A stretch of DNA of 15,121 nucleotides, from contig JAKAPO010000024.1 in NCBI GenBank assembly GCA_021807065.1, forward strand, positions 1-15,121. The letters run 5' to 3'. A program made the position numbers and the translations under genes. Shown piece after piece: positions 13,115-15,121 of the stretch. The stretch's first letter is position 1; every line of letters starts with the position of its first letter. Below the pieces are notes generated by a model. It searched no databases and was not told the origin of the DNA. It saw only the letters and a list, made by a program, of their open reading frames with translations. Source of the stretch: a bacterium (GTDB taxonomy: Bacteria > Vulcanimicrobiota > Vulcanimicrobiia > Vulcanimicrobiales > Vulcanimicrobiaceae).

Positions 13115-15121
13115 TTAGTCCACCGCCGCTGCCGCCATGGTTTCGTACTGCGCGTACTTCTTGAGAATCTCGTCCTGCTCGGCTTGCGCGAGCACCTCCG
13201 CCTCGGCCGGTCGCAGACGCGTGAGGGCTTTATAGCGCGTCTCGTTGTACGCGAACTCCTTGAAGGCGGCGGTGGGTCGCGGCGAGTCGAGCCGGAACGG
13301 ATTCTCTCCAGCCGCGCGCATCGCCGGATTGAAACGGAAGAGCGGCCAAAAGCCGCTGGCAACGGCGAGATCTTGCTGGCGCAAGCCGTGCCGCATCTCG
13401 ATGCCGTGCGCGATGCACGTGCTGTACGCGAGAATCAACGACGGCCCGTCGTACGCCTCCGCCTCGCGGAGCGCGAGCAGCGTTTGCTGCGGATTTGCAC
13501 CCATCGCGATTTGCGCCACGTAGACGTTTCCGTAGGCGATCGCCTGGAGCGCGATGTCTTTGCGCGGCAGGCGTTTGCCGGCCGCAGCAAACTGCGCGAT
13601 CGCGCCGAGCGGTGTCGCCTTCGACGCCTGGCCGCCCGTGTTGGAATAGACTTCGGTGTCGAGCACCAAGACGTTCAGGTCGCGTCCCGTGGCAAGGACG
13701 TGGTCAAGTCCGCCGTAGCCGATATCGTAGGCCCATCCGTCGCCGCCGACGATCCAGATGCTGCGCTTGACGAGGAGATCGGCGAGCGAGAGCAGTTGAT
13801 GTGCGCGATCGTCGTGGATGTCGAGAAGTTTCGCTTTGAGATTTGCGACCCGAGCGCGTTGTGCGCGGATCTCGGATTCCTCTATCTGCGGTGCGTCAAG
13901 AATCTCGCGCACGAGAGGCTCGCCGATTTCAGGCGTGAGGTCGGTTAGCAAGTCTCGCGCGATTTCCCGATGCTTGTCGACCGCGAGGCGAAAGCCCAAG
14001 CCGAACTCGGCGTTGTCTTCGAAGAGCGAGTTGGACCAGGCCGGTCCGCGTCCCTCGGCGTTGACCGCCCATGGGGTCACCGGGAGATTTGCGCCGTAGA
14101 TGGACGAACAACCGGTTGCATTGGCGACCTGCAAGCGATCGCCGAAGAGCTGCGACAGAACCTTGAGGTACGGCGTCTCGCCGCAACCTTCGCACGCGCC
14201 GGAGAATTCAAACGTCGGCTCGAGGAATTGCACGCCGCGCACGTGTGCAAAATCGACGAGCGAGCGGTTATTGACCGGGAGCTTTTCGAAGAATGCGAGA
14301 CCGTCGCGGCTCTGCTCGAGGATGGGGGCCTTCTCCTCGAGATTGACCGCTTTCTTGCCGGAGACGACCGGGTTCTGCGCCGGGCAGATCTCGACGCACC
14401 AGCCGCAGCCCGTGCAATCTTCAATCGAAAAGGCGAGGGAGTACCTCACGCCCGGGAAGCCGCGCACGTTCATCGGAGCGGACTTGAACGATGCAGGCGC
14501 GTCGGCAAACTTTGCGTCGTCGCAATACTTTGCCCGGATCACGCTGTGTGGGCAGACGAAGCTGCACAATCCGCACTGGATGCAGAGACCGGGATCCCAG
14601 ATGGCGACGAGGTCCGAGACGTTGCGCTTTTCGAAGGCCGCAGTACCCGAAGGATACGTTCCGTCAACCGGCATCGCGCCGACCGGAAGCGCGTCGCCTT
14701 TACCGGCGAGCATAGGGGCGGTTACGCGCCGAACGAACTCGGGAGCATTTTGCGGAACGAAGTCCAACAGATCGATCGTGCCCGTGGCGGCGTGCGGAAT
14801 CGCGACCTCGTGCAGCTCGTTGAGTGCGCGGTCTACCGCCTCGCGATTGGCACGCAGAACGTTTTCACCTTGTTTGGCATAGCGCTGCTCGATCGACTGT
14901 TTGACGCGGTCGATCGCCGCTTGCTTTGGCAGCACGCCGGAGAGCGCAAAGAAGCACGTTTGCAGCGTCGTGTTCGTGCGTACGCCCAGACCTGCCTCAC
15001 GCGCCACGCGCGACGCGTCGATCACGTACAGTCGCAGCCGCTTGACGACGATCTGCTCTTGGACGGTTCTCGGCAGGCGATTCCATACGTCTCTCGGGCC
15101 ATACGGGCTGTTCAGCAACAG
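13115..15121 (-). CDS. nifJ: Pyruvate:ferredoxin oxidoreductase, C-terminal part (partial)
   Basis: PFOR oxidises pyruvate with CoA to acetyl-CoA and CO2 and reduces ferredoxin. Only the last ~668 residues are inside; the frame is open to the window edge and about 500 N-terminal residues of the usual ~1,170 lie beyond it. In order: the end of domain III, a two-[4Fe-4S] ferredoxin domain (CIQCGLCSFVCPH at about 14550-14590 and CTGCGWCVEICP at about 14380-14420), and the TPP domain. That has CEGCGETPY, ATGCSSIYG and STCIAHG, which supply the four proximal-cluster cysteines, and the TPP/Mg motif GGDGWAYDIGYGGLDH with SNTGGQASKATP (about 13600-13750). All cofactor residues are intact, so this is a working single-chain enzyme. 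It is convergent with the thioredoxin gene, 9 nt apart. Confidence 0.96.
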   Translation of the reverse strand: MLLNSPYGPRDVWNRLPRTVQEQIVVKRLRLYVIDASRVAREAGLGVRTNTTLQTCFFALSGVLPKQAAIDRVKQSIEQRYAKQGENVLRANREAVDRALNELHEVAIPHAATGTIDLLDFVPQNAPEFVRRVTAPMLAGKGDALPVGAMPVDGTYPSGTAAFEKRNVSDLVAIWDPGLCIQCGLCSFVCPHSVIRAKYCDDAKFADAPASFKSAPMNVRGFPGVRYSLAFSIEDCTGCGWCVEICPAQNPVVSGKKAVNLEEKAPILEQSRDGLAFFEKLPVNNRSLVDFAHVRGVQFLEPTFEFSGACEGCGETPYLKVLSQLFGDRLQVANATGCSSIYGANLPVTPWAVNAEGRGPAWSNSLFEDNAEFGLGFRLAVDKHREIARDLLTDLTPEIGEPLVREILDAPQIEESEIRAQRARVANLKAKLLDIHDDRAHQLLSLADLLVKRSIWIVGGDGWAYDIGYGGLDHVLATGRDLNVLVLDTEVYSNTGGQASKATPLGAIAQFAAAGKRLPRKDIALQAIAYGNVYVAQIAMGANPQQTLLALREAEAYDGPSLILAYSTCIAHGIEMRHGLRQQDLAVASGFWPLFRFNPAMRAAGENPFRLDSPRPTAAFKEFAYNETRYKALTRLRPAEAEVLAQAEQDEILKKYAQYETMAAAAVD

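Overview
The window reads as a GC-rich bacterial chromosome and is almost fully coding. No phage, plasmid, transposase or CRISPR signature is visible. The phylum cannot be fixed from sequence alone. The proline/threonine-rich TonB-like protein, the GTCATCCTGAGCG-type intergenic repeat, the frequent GTG/TTG starts and a PFOR are compatible with a poorly cultured soil or sediment phylum (Eremiobacterota/WPS-2-like is my guess; low confidence).

Region 1 (1-4261, + strand): a tight three-gene group follows what looks like the tail of an upstream gene. It encodes a dipeptidyl-peptidase-IV-type serine peptidase (S9B), a class I glutamine-amidotransferase-like hydrolase of the PuuD/peptidase C26 family, and a membrane-anchored proline-rich protein. 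The last has a TonB-type S-x3-H transmembrane motif and an unrecognised C-terminal domain. The first two suggest intracellular use of peptides or gamma-glutamyl compounds; the role of the third is unknown.

Region 2 (4262-4712): a 451-nt gap without a credible gene. It is packed with short GC hairpins, including a perfect 10-bp stem at 4593-4623 and two hairpins sharing an AAGGT loop. It could hold an unassigned structured RNA and/or the leader of the next operon.

Region 3 (4713-13105, + strand): the conserved translation/transcription operon rimP-nusA-ylxR-infB-rbfA-nrnA-truB-ribF, ending with a TlpA/ResA-like thioredoxin lipoprotein. It links 30S maturation (RimP, RbfA), transcription elongation and termination (NusA), RNase P modulation (YlxR/RnpM family), initiation (IF2), nanoRNA turnover (NrnA), tRNA pseudouridylation (TruB) and FMN/FAD synthesis (RibF). 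Many junctions are 4-nt stop/start overlaps with GTG, TTG or ATG starts. Two spots interrupt the chain: a hairpin leader before infB (6778-6818) and an inverted-repeat intergenic element between nrnA and truB (10702-10841) that seems to supply the truB ribosome-binding site.

Region 4 (13115-15121, - strand): the C-terminal half of a pyruvate:ferredoxin oxidoreductase (NifJ/Por), convergent with the operon across 9 nt and cut off by the window edge. It points to ferredoxin-based, at least partly anaerobic, pyruvate metabolism.
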